A stretch of DNA of 64,000 nt from Hofstenia miamia (taxonomy: Eukaryota; Xenacoelomorpha; Acoela), in contig SCFE01000016.1 of NCBI GenBank assembly GCA_004352715.1, positions 2,131,669 through 2,195,668 of the forward strand, given 5' to 3'. The notes under the pieces were generated by a model. That model worked only from the letters and a program-made list of their open reading frames with translations, was not told the origin of the DNA and ran no database searches. The stretch's first letter is position 1. Every line of letters begins with the position of its first letter. This document shows, one piece after another, positions 44,901-56,603 of the stretch. A program made the translations under genes and the position numbers.

Positions 44901-46816
44901 CATAGACTACTAAATAAGAGATGGACGCGACAGCAGTGAAATAATTATAAATACGATGTCAAGTTCAGTCAGTGTGTATTAAATTACGGAAGGGTTTGTT
45001 AGGTGGCGTCTCAACGTATTACACAGTGGTTTGTATTAATTTTCGTAGTTTGCACGTGTAATATGCCGACAGAAGCTGTGCTCCTCGCTGTAGAAGCGGC
45101 TATGATAAACACGTTTCGACTGCTGATATAATAACGTTCCATAGGTTTTCTTCAGACGCAGAAATACGGAGACAGTGGATTATTAATTTGCATCGACAAG
45201 ATTTTTTACATCTACTATTTGACACTACACATTTGATTAAGAACTTTGTGTATAACTTTATTAATTATAAAACATTGCAAGTTCCAGCATATGAAGTTTT
45301 GAACATTAATGATTGCATTCCAAATTTTTCGCATATTCGGGAAGTGTATTTCTTGAATTGAAGAAACCCCTTCGACTTGCTCATCAACTTACGCCAATTT
45401 CAGTTAATCCGAATAGCCTTCAACGCACATCTGCTAAGGCAGCCTTTGCAATTCTCCATGAATCAACGCATTTGGCTCTATCTACCTATTCAAGTTCCAA
45501 TTCTAAATACACAGAAACAGCTCACTTTCTAAAACATTTGTCACACTTTTGCAAGGTGTTGAATGTCAGAAGCAAAGTTAGAGGAATTCAGAAACTGGAT
45601 ATTTATAGCGAGTATATTTCGGTTGCAAACACTTGGCAAATAGAATTCTTGCAAAAATGGATTAACTTCTTAAAACTTTGGAAACAAAGTTCACTTCGTG
45701 GTTTTTCTGCTCAAACGTTTGAAGCGGCTATTTTAACCTATGATTCGTTTTGCTTATTAATACCGTATCTTTTGCATGAACAAAATTTTAAGTATGTTCT
45801 GACTAATGTATTTTCCTCTGATCCAATCGAGAGACGTTTTGGATGGCATAGACAAACGAATGCATCAGATTACTTCGTTCGTATCAGTAGGATTTTGCAA
45901 TCCGGAAAAAAGACCCGAGTTATTTCTCTTTTGAAAGATGGACTCTTATCACGTGATATATTCTTGAATATTCCCCCTGACCTTCTTGAAACGCAATCAG
46001 ATTTTCAGAATTTCTTTACAAAACTACCTGAATGTGATTTAAATGACTTGGCTGATGATGATTTACCTGTAATTTTTTACGTTGCAGGCTGGTGTGAGAA
46101 AAAAACGACCGAAAAATTGTCATGTGAAATTTGTGAAAGACAACTATTGAATGTAGAATTCATTGACATACCAGAATTTTTTAAAAATGTCTTTGGGATT
46201 TATGATAGAGGTGGTTTAAAAAAGCCATCTGAATTTGCGTTTTTGTTAACAAGTATTTGCTATGTTTATTATAAACTCATTGGCGAAAGTGCTGAATTAC
46301 GCAATATATTTTTCAAATTTAGAAATCAAAGCGATAGTTTTGTAACTGTGATTAGATCAAAGACTGTTCTATCTACTGTTTTTTAGCAAGCAGTATATGT
46401 CACGATTTTTTTCCAAGTTTTGTAAAAAAGTTGTTCAACTGCTTTTCTAAAAAATTCGTTAAAGACTCATACCAAAAAGAGCGAGATAAAAGCACAAGAA
46501 GAAAAGAAAGCTTCGTTCCCAATCCAAATAGTACTTGTATTTCTTATTGTACTGTTTCTTTTTTAACTGCTGATCAACATATTCTTTTTTGTTACACTGA
46601 TTTTTACCAAATAGCAGCATTGATAATAAACAAAATTTTTGATGACTAAATGTGTTAAATCTTCACAAAAGGTCATTTTCTATTTAAAAAACAATTTTTC
46701 AATACAAATAGGGCATTTTGCATTGTAATGTTTATTTAAAGTTAATTTTAACAATAGACGGAACTTGTCTTTACTGTAATTTACTGCCGCGTCCATATCT
46801 TATTTAGTAGTCTATG
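44901..46816 (+). mobile_element. P element, 1916 bp, internally deleted
   Basis: 31-bp terminal inverted repeats: left CATAGACTACTAAATAAGA... from 44901 and the same inverted ending at 46816, 29 of 31 matching. The 7-bp CCTGACA abuts both ends (44894-44900, 46817-46823), close to the 8-bp duplication normal for P elements. It encodes a P-type transposase with a THAP domain (separate entry). The near-identical ends suggest fairly recent mobility, perhaps driven by another copy. Confidence 0.88.
45063..46512 (+). pseudogene. P-element transposase (THAP domain plus RNase H-like part), broken
   Basis: The ATG at 45063 (MPTE) is one frame off from the THAP domain that follows at 45071: SCAPRCRSGYDKH, then TFHRFSSDAEIRRQW and LHRQDF, the N-terminal half of a THAP finger (C-x3-C and the conserved HRFP/W region). 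It joins directly to LLFDTTHLIKNFVYNF, the P-transposase FDPxHLIK motif, so the rest of THAP, the leucine zipper and the first catalytic part are deleted. A frameshift near 45330 leads into the 357-codon frame 45313-46386: AHQLTPISVNPNSLQRTSAK, FSSDPIERRFGWHRQTNASD, and a C-terminal CEKKTTEKLSCEICERQLL. Beyond the stop at 46386 the C-terminal FSKKFVKDSYQKERDKST is in another frame. Non-functional as a transposase; a domesticated role is unlikely. Confidence 0.85.
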
Positions 46817-46899
46817 CCTGACAATAGTTCGTGTTCTTAAACTGTCTGAAATACTTCATGCTTTAAAAATTACACTATGAATTCCGATTTAAAGCTTAA

Positions 46900-47713
46900 G
46901 GTAAGAGTACGCCTGAAATTTTTTGAAAAAACGAAAAATTTTTATATTTTATTTTCATGTACTATAGGTACTTAACTAACATGTCGGAAAAGAGCTTTTT
47001 GAAATTTCAACACCATGTATTTTAAAGGCATTAATTATCATCGTTTGAAAATGCTTATTCCGTTACTATGACAAATGTTTTTAGCATTTTTTGTTTTCAT
47101 CGATTTTTCAAATGTCGAAATTAGAATGTACATAGCTAGTAATACTTTCATTATATAAGCTTAAGATTTCCAAGATTAATCAAAAATCAATTGTTTTTTA
47201 TTCAACAAACTTTAAGCTTGTTTTTCTCGTTTTCTGATATTTCAGGCTTTAAGTAAAGATATCTCAGTACAATTTATTGAATTGCTCTGAAATTTTCAGG
47301 GATTGTTCCTCTAACTTAGTTTTGTGTTTTAAGCATAGAAATTTTTGATTGCGTGAATATAGCAAAAGTTGCTACAATTTTCACTTTCAAAATTTTGATG
47401 TCATGCTTGCCAATTCTATAACGTTTTTTCTTTTTGGTCAATAAAAATTCTGTATGCCTAAAACAATAACTCCTATGTAAATACTTAAAAATGTATATAT
47501 AACTAAATTTTATAATATACAGCTAGTGCAATCATTTCTTAATTGCATCTGGGAAAGAAACCACATTAATATAGATTTTAAATGCCCGTAAAAATTTCAG
47601 AATCTTCATGTTATAAGTTTTATACTAATATATAGTTTGTATTTGGTTTGGATGCAAACCTGTCGAAATATAGAGAATTTTCTATCACCCTATTTTTCAG
47701 GTGTACTCCCTCG
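46900..47713. mobile_element. 814-bp non-autonomous DNA transposon with TTAA flanks
   Basis: TTAA lies at both edges (46896-46899, 47714-47717). Inside, GAGTACGCCTGAAA at the left and its inverse GAGTACACCTGAAA at the right give about 19-bp imperfect inverted ends. No transposase frame. TTAA targets belong to piggyBac and Kolobok; I favour Kolobok-like from the overall look but this is not decisive. It is 80 bp beyond the P element. Confidence 0.7.
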
Positions 47714-47717
47714 TTAA

Positions 47718-50700
47718 AGCAAAGAATATTTTTGCCATGTTTGATATATATTGTTCTTAATGTATATATAATTCAAGCATTCAAAATAATAAATATTAGT
47801 ATTATCTAGATTTTAAAGGTTTACTACATAGCGAAATCACTTATATATCCAACATAATCCAGAATAATAGCACAGATATGACAAAAATCATTAATATTGA
47901 AAAAAACATGCTTTAAATCAAAATTTCGAAACAGTCATCAAGAATACATAAAAATCGTAAATATCAACTCAAACATAGATCACAAATGTGATGCTTAAAC
48001 TTTCCAGTAGAAAGCACAGTCCTGCTCATTCTAGACGAACCGTAATAGTACTAATGTATGTGGGCCTAAAACCGCTGCTATCACGGATGCCACCTATGGC
48101 TATAATTCTATCAGAAAAATTAAAATATATTTATTCATTTTAGTAGCTTAAATCTGAAAAAGAATTAAAAACACACTTGTCTAAAACATGCTTAGAGGTC
48201 AGCTCTAAATCACACCTATATATTTTTGCAAATAGTGCTTTTGGTAGACATCATCTTTTCTGAGGACAGAGAGCACATACCGATTTTGATATAAGCTGAA
48301 ACAAGTCTCAATGATCGGAAGATCTAGACATGCAAGCAATGTAATGAATTTATAGCAAATAAATATAAAATGTGAAATGAACTTGCCATGAATGGAAATA
48401 ATCCTACGCGGTATAGAACAATGGGACAACTACAAAATATGTGAACCTATTATTAGCCTTCAACAGTCACCAAGGAGAATATTTTTGAAACAGCGAGAAA
48501 TCGTGAATCAAATGTCGAGAGAACACGCAGTGTATTAGTTATTGCATTAAACAATAAAATTAGTGCGATCCAATGCGGTGATTGGCTACTAGGTGAATAT
48601 CTCAGGAGACACGCTAGGCGAAGAAACACTCCTCAATAAATACAAAAAATTCTGCACCTGATATTTACGAGTTAATCTTAACAATTAACATGTGAAAATC
48701 AATGCATCACTAATTATTGTACACAGGATAAATGGAATTGTAGGAAGGGAAACAAATTCAATAAGGTATTAACAAAAATTTCAGGACGGAGATTAATGTC
48801 TGCGATATAGATTTTAAGAGAAATTAGCAAATTAGAAAAGATGCTTCAAGTTATACAGAAAAAGCATTTCAAAAAATCATTTACTACGCAGCAGAGCACA
48901 CAATCAATTTGAAATGAGGTAGATAGAAACAATGTATCTAGATTAATTGCAAACCAATATTTACAAAATAACTATTTTAAAAAAGGTGAGTGAAAACACT
49001 ACTAGCGTACATAAATTTTATTGCAATGGAACTAAGCTAATATTTTCAACAATTGAAGTTATAGGAGGTAATTATGCAATTGAATCGGAGGGAGGCCAAT
49101 TCTCAAAGTGCATTTAGAAAAAGATTAATCATTACAATGCCCAAAATGATCAAAACTGTAAATTAGTAGTAACATTAGAACATGTACAATGGACATTGGG
49201 TAGGAAATGCTGTGAACAACATCAATACATGCGAGGCAATGAACTTATTTTGCAATATATAACGCGGAAAATATAGACAAGTGTTTTGCGGCTGGAGCTT
49301 ATTGGCTCGCAGCAGCCGCTGCAAATACTGAAGCCGTTTCCGATTTCTAAATTTTTATTGAATATAATATTCACCATATTTCTCCTTATGTATTTGGACT
49401 TAAACCCACATTGAAAAAAATTCATTATTTCCTGTTTAATTCAGTTTGCATGTCGAAACAAAAGTTGCACTTACGATCGACAAAAAGCATGATTTGAACA
49501 TTGAAACCGTGGCCGGCCGGCTGCGGCCATTAAGGTTCAGACCGTAGCTGACCGTTAACCGTGCCTTACGGCTAGCCGTGGCAAAAGCCGCAACACTAAT
49601 CCAGACGCTAACAATACTCATGAAGTATTACAAATAATTTAAAAATGACTTGACAATATGAACGCAGACAATACTAACAAGAGCGCATATGTGTTGATGA
49701 AACTGCACACTTATAAGACAATATGAGGGGATAAATATATGATTTTGCAGTAAAATAGATCTATAATAATTTGAAAGACGTAACTCAAACTTCAGCAATA
49801 CCTCCACATTAGATAAAAAAACGGCAATTGGGTGCTTTTACAAATAGAGATAAATGTGAATGGAGAATATCAATATGAATAAATGCGAATTTTTTGAAAC
49901 AATCTGTAAATAATTCAGTTGATACGGAAATTACATTTGAAGCAACTGGACATACTTTCACTCATCATGTTTTGACCACATTAGTATGATGAGGCCATCA
50001 TTACCTCCGCGTCTCGCTTGAGATTACACATTGATCAATAACAGTGTAAATCAACAAAATAAAAATTGATGTTGCGATAAGGATAAAAAAGTTGAGTTTT
50101 TTATAGCAAAACATAACGGACAATTATTCAATGTTTTCATATAGGAGGGTTAGCAAATACGCACTCCACTAAAATAACGTGTTAGGTAATCAACAAAATA
50201 GCGCATATAAAAATTTGTGGCAGAGGAATGAAAACAATTTAAACTAAACAGCCTGAATAAACTACGATTCCCTATTAAGACATTCATCACACTTATAAAC
50301 ACCATAAATAAAAATAATATTTATACAGTTAGTATATGAAAGAGCAGGAAATAAAATTAAAAGCTGTAAAAAAACGTTTATGAATTGAGAAATGTCGATG
50401 TTCAAGAGGTTACCAATAATTGAGTGTTCAATTATGAATAATGAAGCTACTGCCCCCGCGCGGTAGAATTAAGCTACATATTTAATAGAATAAAAATAGT
50501 GGTACAAAAGAAAGAGTTTTGTTCCCAAGTTTTAACCATGAAAACCAGTTAAAGTTTAGCATACTTCGATTTTAGTATAGGAAAATATTTACAATATTCT
50601 CTAATTAATAATTTGTATGCTTTTTCTTAACATGAGTGTGAAAATACGAGCGAAATATGTTTAATAATTGAATCAATACAGCATTAAATATTCATGGAGG

Positions 50701-52489
50701 AAATATTATAAACATAGAATGGGAAATGAATGGCGTCCACTAAATTAAATCGCCATCATTGTTGGTGATTATAAATGTTAATCATTTAGTATGGATTGGA
50801 TTGCAGATGGAAATGTCGTATGCACTTTTTCAAAAAGCTACAGGGACACTGATTCTGAACCAAGCATTCACTAGACTGTTCGATATCGGAAAAGATTCCT
50901 ATTCCCAGTTGACGTGGTCTCAGTAACCACTAAATCACAATTGTCAAATGCTGTATTTATTACGGCTACGGGGCAAAATTTTCAAAAATGATTAAGCAAG
51001 AAACCTTTCGAATTAAAAGATCACCTATCTAGCACAACAACATAGTAATTCCTAAAATCATCATTGGAAAGCTCCGTATATTCTTTCTAACGGGTAAAAT
51101 GCAAAAACACCATCCAGATCACCATCTATTTTAACAATATTGCAAGCTTTCGTTCAAACTCCATATCAACTCCACCAAATGATCACCATGTCATTGGCTT
51201 TATAGAAAAGTTGGATTCATAACCATTAACAAACTACTGTTAAAAATTTCCTGAACCATTTTGCAATAACATACTCAACCAAATCGCCTACCAAGGTTTA
51301 CTCCTTTAACTTAAAAATACAGCTAAAAAATAGGATGAAACTTTGGCAGCAGAACATATCAATTTGATTACTTAGTCATGGTGTATATTATTGTTTAATG
51401 TCTTCCTTAGTAACGTGATAATCAATAAATATCAATTGATATTTTTAAACATCAATATCAACTCAATATAAATTGAGTTGACAAATCAATTGATTTTTCA
51501 ATTGATATTAATATCAGCGGCAGCTTTGCTGCGGGCACTGGCTTAACTTAAACGATACGCCATCTAGCTAATACAAGGTTGAATGACCGAACGCTAACGT
51601 CAATGCCACTTGAATTGCAGGGAATTTTTAGAAAATATATTTTAGTAAATTGTAATTTATTGGATGAGTGCATAATGGACAGAGTGCAGATGAGCTTACG
51701 TCACAGCAACTTCAAAGGTCAAACGATTGCTTTACAATCTGTTGCATTCAATTTAATCATAAATTCTATTATACTCCAATTGCCGACCAATAACATGGCC
51801 GTAACAATTTGTTAGAAACAATCCTAGATTTAACTATAGATTAGAGAGAGTATATTCTACTACGCACAAAACATCCAAATAGAGGCAGGCGAGTATCAAT
51901 CCCAATTCCAATTCAAAATTTGGAAAAACTTTGGGCCCAATTTGTAACCAAATTTGCGAATAATGTTAAGGTGAACGCCTATGGGAATAGCAATTTCGAT
52001 AAAATTCTATAAAATCCATTGATATTTGCATTATTTTAAAATAATTATATTAGTATCCAACAACATATCATGCATTTCAAGTATATATCACATATTACTA
52101 TTTGACCACTTAAGCGTGCTTGACATAGACCCAGTACGTGTCGTGTACTCAAATTGTCCTTAAATAAAAGCAAATCAAACCCAATTTCTCAATCCAATTC
52201 TTGATTTTGAGAAAACGCAATCCCAAACCCTCATTCCAAAATCAATGAACGAGCTTAGTTTAGACTAAGCCCAAGTAATTGGGAGCGCAAAGATTTACCT
52301 AACAATACTGGGAGAATCACCGTTGTTGTAAGAGTTTTTTATGAAATTTTTTTCTAAATTCAATTGTGTTCTTTTTAAAAGATCAATTCAGTGTGAATCT
52401 TTTTGCACGTTTTGCAAGTTTTTGAACTTTTTTGGGCTCTCATTTGTTACGAATTTATGATTACACAAATTCTATTGAATAAAAAATAA
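47718..52489. other. Long AT-rich interval without recognisable genes
   Basis: 4.8 kb with only short frames. Notable bits: a GC-rich block at 49508-49590 with repeated CCGT/CCGG words; a cluster of ATCAATTGAT-type self-complementary words at 51420-51520. No splice-consistent exons with a known domain were seen. Confidence 0.4.
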
Positions 52490-52497
52490 GTTACAAT

Positions 52498-52822
52498 TAA
52501 AGGTGTGCGGGACCAGTTATATTCGGCCCCAGTTCCGAAAAGCTAATTTTGGTATCGATAGTAATTAGCTTCTTCAATTCGACTAACACATATCCAGTTA
52601 AAAATTATTTAAAAACTAAAATAAAACTAAATGTAACAAAATTAATACAAATTGCATTATTTTTAAGGAAATGCAATGCTTAATGTTTAAAATACTAAAG
52701 TGTGAAGTCTTCATAAAATGCACATATAGGTATCTGGACCCTAAACATTTGGTTTCGGTTCCGTCCCGTATCTGGTCCCGAACTATTATTTTTGGTGCCG
52801 GTATCTGGTCCCGACAGCTCTA
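52498..52822. mobile_element. 325-bp hAT-like MITE
   Basis: Left end TAAAGGTGTGCGGGACCAG, right end inverted TAGAGCTGTCGGGACCAG. Flanking 8-mers GTTACAAT (52490-52497) and GCTACAAT (52823-52830) match at 7 of 8. Inside both ends are repeated GGTCCCG/GGTTCCG words (three copies of TCTGG[T/A]CCC on the right). No ORF. The 8-bp duplication suggests hAT. Confidence 0.7.
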
Positions 52823-52830
52823 GCTACAAT

Positions 52831-55243
52831 CCATCAGTACTAGATAAAAAGAATGAAAAAGTTGTTATTTGTACGATTGGGAATGAAAAACTTCAAACTT
52901 CTTGGATTTAAAACAATTAACTTGAAATGAGCAAGGCTTAGTGTAATTATACCATTCGATATATCAGCATAGAAGGAAGCAAAACTTCAACTAATTGCAA
53001 ATGATGTATAACAATACGTCACTGTAATTAGTTGTCGCCTCTTTTATTTCAACAACTCTTTTGTGAATAGTATTAAATGCAAACCATTAATTATTTACGA
53101 TAAAAACAAAATGAAAAAAAGTGCGTCATACAACATTCTTGACATGGAAAATAATTCTAAGAAAATTCAGCAGCAATGCAACACTTCCAAATAACAATAA
53201 CTTTTACTACATAAAAGTAGGGGATATCATTTCGAAACTTCATAAAATGCTCTTAATTATAAAAATAAATATAAACAAGGTGAGGAGCAATGACAGCTTT
53301 TTAGTATTTTCGGTTAGGTTCTTAGTTAAACTTGTTGCAGGGAAAGTTGGTGCACTTAAAGGAATTATGTCTGCATAATTTTCAAACATCTCTGAAACAC
53401 TAAGTTAGGGTTCCGTTGAAGATTGTCTGTTAGTTCAATAGCATTTATTTCTTAAGTTGGTCACTGGAATAACTCAACAGATTCGAAATCGAAAAACTAA
53501 TTTAAGTAAATATTTTTGGTTTCGATCAACTCTTTACTCTACTTGTGATGCTCTAACAAAATACTTAAATGCATGTTATCTTTGTAGGATACAAGCAAAC
53601 ACTATCAACTGAAAACAAAAAACCAACATATATATATATATATATACTGTATATATCTTGAAAAAAAGTTACTTCGGAACAAAAAGCTTTGGACTACGTT
53701 TCTTAATAAATATATTAATGATACAAACAGGCCGAGTCAAGAATAGAAGGTGGTATTTGAAGGCTGAAAAGCAATATTTACATACGCCTTTTGACCAGAA
53801 CGTTTGATACGAATTTGTAATTTCTCATTCAAATTAAAGTACATGGATAATAATGAACATGTAGTGAAATAATACTGTTGGTTGTGAAGATGCGAAGAGA
53901 TGTTTAATGAGTTAAAGAGAATTAGAATAATTTGCGGTAGCCATTAACTTAAAGTTTATAAACAGTTTGCCAAATTGCATTTCAGTTAAAGTATCGTGAA
54001 TCAACTTGGCCTTATCATTTAACAAACAGCAGGCATTCTAAACCACAACTAAATCTCTTTATTATATGCTATAAGTCTTACAAACAACAATAAGTATCTG
54101 GATTCTAGATTGGTTCTTAGACGTGTTACGAATACCCTGGATACAAAGTGCAATATCAATTTGAAGTTAGAGAGCATATTCACCAAAAAATGTAATATTT
54201 TTAAGAAATAAAAATCATTGATTAAAATTACAGCCAACAATATCTTCAAAAAGGTAAACCGAAAATTAGCAACAGATAATTTAAAGGAATTAAATTTATT
54301 GTTGGATATAATACATAAACAATATTTTTACTCTAATTATTTAAAATATCATCAACAAATGGGTGAAGAAAATGCCGCTGGAACATGAGATTAAAGAAAG
54401 AGAAAGATTAACAAATGCAGGAATGAAGGTTCCGATATTATTTCGTGATGGTTTTTGAAATTCATGAAAGAATCAATCGTGGACAGTTGTGATACATTTC
54501 GTTATCAATGGTCAGTGGTGACAACAAAATGAATGATGAGAAACTTGTTAAACTACGCAATTTAAGTAAAAAAATTGGAAAACAAGTAGAAACACAATAA
54601 AGTTACTTAGTGGATATAATAGGCTCAATGGCCACACGTAAGAATATATTAAAAAATAGGTAATTTCAATTTACAGTTCTAAAAAAATAAGCCTGCAAGT
54701 AATACAGCAAACGTAAGGAGATTGAAAATCTCTCAAAGCCTACATGATTAAAGATGATTCCACGCAAATATAAAATCCGCACAGAGGTGCAAATAGAGGA
54801 TGCAATGCATATCAAGATGTCAGTGTTGCATGATAAGAAGAAATATGCACTGAACGAAGTGCAGTAGATGTCGAAATGGTAGATACAGTAGAGACGAAAT
54901 TCTGAAGAAATATTTGATTGGCTGTTATATTCTACATACTTGGAGTATTAATTAAAAAATGAAAATTTGAAATGCGCTATAAATATATTTACATTGCTCA
55001 AACTTCTTTGAAATTGATATCAATTAAAAAATCGCAAAGAACCTTTTGGAGTTTTAGCAAAGGATTTGAAAAATGACATTCAGTTGAATTACAACTACTA
55101 CTAGCATACCTAAAAATTTTTAAAAGTTAATGTAATAATTTACAGCAATATTCTTGATTAGAATCCACTGATAAGAATGAAGTTTGTTTCATCAGATAGG
55201 TATGATTATATTTTAGCATTAATTGCTTTCTTATGACAATGTT
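52831..55243. other. AT-rich interval without recognisable genes
   Basis: Short frames only. A (TA)n run is at 53625-53646. Confidence 0.4.
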
Positions 55244-55478
55244 CTAATTAAACATTTTGATTTCAATAGTTGCACATCGTATTAATGACAAAGCAATTTA
55301 TTTTAAAAATCATTTAACTATTTGCATTAAATGCTGAATATTCATCCCNCTAATTAAACATTTTGATTTCAATAGTTGCAAGATTTATCCACCCTAGTCT
55401 AGCACATCGTATTAATGACAAAGCAATTTATTTTAAAAATCATTTAACTATTTGCATTAAATGCTGAATATTCATCCC
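55244..55478. repeat. Direct duplication around one N with a 24-bp indel
   Basis: Bases 55244-55348 (105 bp) and 55350-55478 (129 bp) are the same sequence, except the second has 24 extra bases (AGATTTATCCACCCTAGTCT and four more). N at 55349. Looks like two alleles differing by an insertion. Confidence 0.85.
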
Positions 55479-56437
55479 AACTTTTTTAATTCAATAACTT
55501 AGTAGCTTATCAAAAATTAATATAACGTTTTTTAATTATTTGTTTGGCCTATTTCACTAGAAGAAATTTTTTCCCCTAAATATGTTAGGTAACTAAATAC
55601 AATCGTTTATACTTTACAGTAACGTGCATATTCATAAATAAAAACTTACTGTATGCACCAGTGTGTTGTCGTGTAGATATTACATAATTTCGAAGAGGTA
55701 TTTCGTTTATTCGTGTATTTTGTTTAGACTATATCAAAAAATAATTTTGTAAATTGGAAATTGTCGTAAGACAAACTACAAACAATTTTAAGAGAAATCA
55801 AACGGCGCGTCTAAGCTATTTCTATCAATTGACGCTCACTGGTTCTTGGTATTGTCTGAGAAACCGTTTCTAAGAAATATAAATCGATGAAATATTTCGT
55901 GTATTTTATTATTTCGAGTTAGTAGGTGGTGTTGGTCCGGCGTTGCAGGCCAAATACTCATGTATTTGATCGTGCATCGTAACCAGCACACTGGTTTGCA
56001 ATACCCTTTTTCTTTATTGACTAAATCAACATTTCCCTCCAATTCCCCATAATCTCCTCAGCAATAAACACTTCAAAATCGATCATGTAAGCAAATTGAT
56101 CAATAAAATATCAGTGCGTGATTGTGTCCATCAAAAGTAACATCTTACACAATTTGAACAAATATTTTTTACAGCGCGATAATTTAGTTGCCAGTGCGCA
56201 TGGGGTTTTATCGTGTAGTTTAATTTCCACCCTTGAATGTGCATCAAGAATTTGTAATTCATAATTACACCTTTGAATAATTTAATTTCTGATAGCATCG
56301 CAACAGTTTTGTAGATTTCAATTGTCTGTAATAATTATTGAGATTGTACTAGCATCAAAAAATTAATATTTCATCATTTCAAAGAATAAATGGTTTTTGC
56401 TAAAAAAATTGTTGCATCATTTAGAATTCAATATTTG
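55479..56437. other. AT-rich interval without recognisable genes
   Basis: Nothing beyond short frames in either strand. Confidence 0.35.
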
Positions 56438-56482
56438 CGAGATTCATTTTGAAGTTGAAATATTCCAACTTCAAATTTCTCG
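56438..56482. repeat. Inverted repeat (hairpin) 1
   Basis: TTTGAAGTTG (56448-56457), an 8-base loop, CAACTTCAAA (56466-56475): 10 perfect pairs. An outer CGAGA/TCTCG (56438-56442/56478-56482) adds five pairs across a small asymmetric bulge. Confidence 0.75.
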
Positions 56483-56555
56483 TGCATTTGAAGACTCGCG
56501 ACTACTTGAGACAAACTGGTACCAACACAAATTACTGATCGTTCAAATGAATAAT

Positions 56556-56603
56556 GTGCGTTCAGACGAGCATCATTTTGAAAAGATGCTCGTCTGAACG
56601 CAC
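56556..56603. repeat. Inverted repeat (hairpin) 2, 19-bp perfect stem
   Basis: GTGCGTTCAGACGAGCATC (56556-56574), a 10-base loop, and the exact reverse complement at 56585-56603. GC content of the stem is well above the surroundings. It could be transcribed as a hairpin RNA or be a pair of abutting transposon ends. Confidence 0.85.

Noticed and set aside
45063-46386. Domesticated THAP gene instead of a P-element copy
   Set aside because: Terminal inverted repeats, flanking duplication and frameshifts indicate a mobile-element copy.
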